64,000 nt of DNA from CAVPTL01 sp963727235 (GTDB lineage Bacteria; Actinomycetota; Thermoleophilia; Gaiellales; JAICJC01), in assembly GCA_963727235.1 (NCBI GenBank), contig CAVSFZ010000019.1:152465-216464 (forward strand). Reading direction: 5' to 3'. The notes beneath the pieces are model-generated. The model saw nothing but the letters and a program-made list of their open reading frames with translations. It made no database searches and was not told the origin of the DNA. The stretch's first letter is position 1. Each line of letters opens with the position of its first letter. A program made the position numbers and the translations under genes. Shown here piece by piece: positions 61,367 to 64,000 of the stretch.

Positions 61367-62800
61367 ATGCAGTGTGACGTCGCCGTCCTGGGCGGCGGAC
61401 CGGGTGGATATCCGGCCGCAATCCGCGCGGCCCAGTTGGGCGCAAACGTGGTGCTGATCGAACAAGGCCGTATCGGCGGGACATGCATCACCGTTGGCTG
61501 CATCCCCACCAAGGCCTGGGTGGCCACGGCGCATGCGCTCAGGGAGGCCCACGAGACGTTCGCCAAGATCGGCGTCAACGTCTCCGGCGCCGAGCTCGAC
61601 TTCCCCCAGACCCAGCAGCACAAAGAGGCGATCGTCTCGGGCCTCGTGAACGGCATCACCGGCGTGGTCAAGGCAAACGGGATCACGGTCGTGACCGGCC
61701 GCGGCGCCTTCAAGGACGCACACACCATCGCGGTCGAGGGCCAGGAGGACATCACCTTCAACTCAGCGGTGATCGCCACCGGCAGCCACGCGCTGCGACC
61801 GCCCGTGGACGGTATCGACGGCCCCCTGTGCGTCGATTCCACCGGCGTGCTCGAGATCACAGAGGTGCCGCGCCGGCTGCTGGTGCTGGGCGGCGGCGTG
61901 ATCGGCGTCGAGTTCGCCTCGATCATGCAGCACTGGGGCGTCGACGTCACGATCGTGGAGATGCTCGATCGGCTGATCCCCGAGAAGACACCGATGCCTC
62001 CAAGGAGCTCACCCGGGCGTTCAAGAAGCGTGGCATCACCATGCACCTGGAGACACGGGCCACGGCGGTGGTGGAAGGCAAGAACAGCGTCACCGTGACG
62101 TTTCAGGACGCCGATGCCAAGGGCGGCGAGGTCAAGGCCGACCTGGTGCTGGTGGCAACCGGCCGGGGGCCGAGCGTACACAACATCGGACTGGAATCCG
62201 CGGTGTGTCATTCGACCCGCGCACCGGCGTGGACGTTGACGCGCATATGCGCACCACCGTGCCGCACATCTATGCCGTGGGCGACGTGGCCGGCAATTTT
62301 CAGCTCGCGCCGCCACGTCGTTTCGGGAAGGCGGATCGCGGCCGGACGCGCTCGGTCACGACGCCGCGATCGACTACGCGACGGTTCCGCGCTCCACCTA
62401 CACCGATCCCGAGGTCGCGGCGGTCGGCCTCACCGAGGCACAGGCCGCGCGAGCTTCCACGGCGACGATGTAGAGATCGGGAGGTTTCCGTTTTCGGCGT
62501 CGGGCAGGGCGCAGATGACCGGCGAGGCGGCCGGCGGGTCGAGCCCGTCCACGAGGGATCGCTACGGCGGGCTGCTCGGGATCGTGATCGTCGGCCCGCG
62601 GGCCACCAGCTGGTGGAACGCGGGGGTGGTCGGGATCACCGCCGAGGCCACGATCGAGACGCTGGCCCGACTCGTTCGCCGCGCGCCCGACGCTGGCCGA
62701 GGGTCTCGAGGAGGCGGCACTGGTGGCACTGGGCCGGCCGATCGGCCTGCCACCGCGCAAGCCCAGGGTCGCGGCCACCCGCGGGGTACAGTCCACATGA
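61367..62800 (+). CDS. lpd: Dihydrolipoamide dehydrogenase (E3), several frameshifts
   Basis: The N-terminal frame (61367 to about 61980) has the FAD loop VAVLGGGPGGYPAAIRAA, the redox disulfide GGTCITVGCIPTK and the NAD loop GGGVIGVEFASI. The rest is spread over other frames: ASKELTRAFKKRGI, the AVGDVAGNF FAD contact and PFSASGRAQMTGEA are all found. Probable lost bases are near 61981-61988 (CGAGAAGAC for CGAGGAGGAC) and 62200-62203 (GG for GGG), with more up to about 62750. The stop overlaps the proS start (ATGA). Confidence 0.85.
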
Positions 62801-64000
62801 TCACCCGCGCATCGCGGTTCTGTCCCACCTGAAGGACGACCCGGCCGACGCCGAGGCCGTCGCCACCGGCCTGCTGGTGCGAGCCGGGTCGTTCGGCAGG
62901 TCGGCTCGGGGCTGTACACCTTCCTGCGCTCGGTTGGAGGGTGATGCAGCGGATCGCATCGATCCTGCGCGAAGAGATGGATACGCTGGCGATGGCGCTG
63001 CTCGATGCCGGTGCTGGACCCGGCGAGCTGTGGCGCGAGACCCACGGTACGACGTCGACGACCTGTTCCGGCTGGAGGACTCGTCCGGCAAGCAGTACGT
63101 GCTGGCGATGGCTCGCGAGGAAGTCCGCCTCCACGCCGCCCACGGATCCGCTCCCTCTCGGGAGCTGCCGCAGGTGTGGTACCAGATCCGGCCGAGGAGC
63201 GGGACGAGCCGCGGCCGACGAGCGGGATCCTGCGCCACCCGCGATTCGTGGTGAAGGCTCGTACAGCTTCGACCGCGACGACGACGGTCTGGACGCGTCG
63301 TTCGATCGGCGCATCGAGGTGTACCGGCGGATCTTCGAACGGTGCGGCCTGGCGACGTGGATGGTGGAGTCGGATACCGGCATGATGGGCGGCAAGTCGG
63401 CCCACGAGTTCATGGCACCCAGCCCGTCCGGCGAGGATCGTCTGGTGCTGTGCTCGAACTGCGACTACGCCGCCAATCTCGAGGTTGCACGCTCGATCCG
63501 CGGGCACCGGTGTTCCCCGACACGCTGGATGCGCCCCAGCAGGTGGAGACGCCCGATGTGACCACCATCGAAGGGCTGGCCGAGTTCCTGGGAGTGGACG
63601 AGGCGGCCACCGCCAAGGCGATGCCGGTGGTGGCTGGAGGGCAGGTCGTGCTGGGGCTGGTGCGCGGCGACGACCGGCTGCATCAGCTGAAGATGCAGAA
63701 GGCGCTCACGTCCGACTTCCGGCCCGCCACTGCAGAGGAGATCCGTTACCACCTTCGGCGCCAAGGCGGGATCGATCGGCCCGGTGGGCGTGGACGTGCG
63801 GGTGATTGCCGACGAGTCGTTGCGCGACGGCCAGTTCGTCTCAGGCGCGAACGTGACCGGACATCATCTGCTGGGCGTCCAGGCCGGGCGCGACTTCCAG
63901 GCCGAGTTTCACGATCTGCGCGAGGTATCCGACGGGGAGACGTGCCCCAGCTGCGGCACCGGCACGCTGCGGGTGGAGCGGGCGATCGAGGTGGGCAACA
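62797..64000 (+). CDS. proS: Prolyl-tRNA synthetase, many frameshifts, 3' end outside window
   Basis: The class II synthetase is readable in pieces across all three frames: ITRASRF at the start, LKDDPADAEAV, QRIASILREEMD, YDVDDLFRLEDSSGKQYVLA, YSFDRDDDGLDASFDRRIEV, MGGKSAHEFMAPS, then an editing-domain-type insertion (ATAKAMPVVAGG) and VLGLVRGDDRLHQLKMQKAL. That order fits bacterial-type ProS. At least eight single-base changes would be needed to restore one frame. The 3' end is cut by the window edge. Confidence 0.82.

Overview
The window is 64 kb of GC-rich, densely packed bacterial chromosome. It has no rRNA, CRISPR array, phage or insertion sequence. High GC content, many GTG and TTG starts, paired TrkA-type proteins like mycobacterial CeoB/CeoC, tRNA without encoded CCA, and many genes with a TAnnnT hexamer just before the start codon (leaderless transcription) all point to Actinomycetota. 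A deep-branching class such as Thermoleophilia is possible, but that placement is inference. No scaffold marker such as 16S is present.

Layout, left to right. 1-6.4 kb: 3' part of a PAS/GAF sensor kinase with a receiver-only response regulator, a YbdK/GCS2 carboxylate-amine ligase, a small unknown protein, an MTA/purine phosphorylase and a K+-independent H+-pumping pyrophosphatase. 6.4-20.5 kb: two APC permease-USP fusions, a divergent homoserine dehydrogenase, two TrkA/RCK proteins, threonine synthase and homoserine kinase, a secreted repeat protein, PcrA/UvrD and a CPA1 antiporter with an RCK_C tail. Monovalent-cation balance is the common thread, with threonine synthesis interleaved. 20.5-31.1 kb: large polytopic membrane proteins (YfhO type, with a frameshift, and a GT-C-like one), a universal stress protein, TerC, tRNA-Val, small unknown proteins, NDH-2 and a Nudix hydrolase. 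31.1-31.5 kb: a gene-free stretch with a promoter, a foldable RNA candidate and a cluster of palindromic repeats.

31.5-45.4 kb: a tail-to-tail two-component pair, thrS, and a GntR regulator divergent from a tightly overlapped operon. The operon encodes a membrane-anchored PASTA-like protein, a C45 acyltransferase/peptidase, a creatininase-family amidohydrolase, a complete Opp/Dpp ABC importer and an S58 (DmpA-like) aminopeptidase. It reads as a dedicated uptake-and-hydrolysis system for an unusual amide or peptide. A 3-aminobutyryl-CoA ammonia-lyase-like gene follows. 45.4-52.6 kb: a phosphoribosyltransferase, infC-rpmI-rplT, an rRNA/tRNA methyltransferase, a SAM methyltransferase and pheS-pheT. 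52.6-57.7 kb: a CopC-CopD fusion, an M29 aminopeptidase and a CBS protein. 57.7-64 kb: a 2-oxoacid (pyruvate-type) dehydrogenase complex, with E1alpha-E1beta-E2 leftward and a free lipoyl protein, E3 and proS rightward.

Sequence quality falls at the right end. From about 61.98 kb to the edge, lpd and proS need many single-base corrections to read through, and single indels also break pdhB (about 59.58 kb) and the YfhO gene (about 22.32 kb). The protein fragments in the different frames are all well conserved, so assembly or base-calling errors are more likely than true decay. A 31-41 bp palindromic repeat with half-site GTGAATAA..GGTGCC occurs four times, at 31.36, 31.40, 45.43 and 52.56 kb, always between genes and twice overlapping stop codons.
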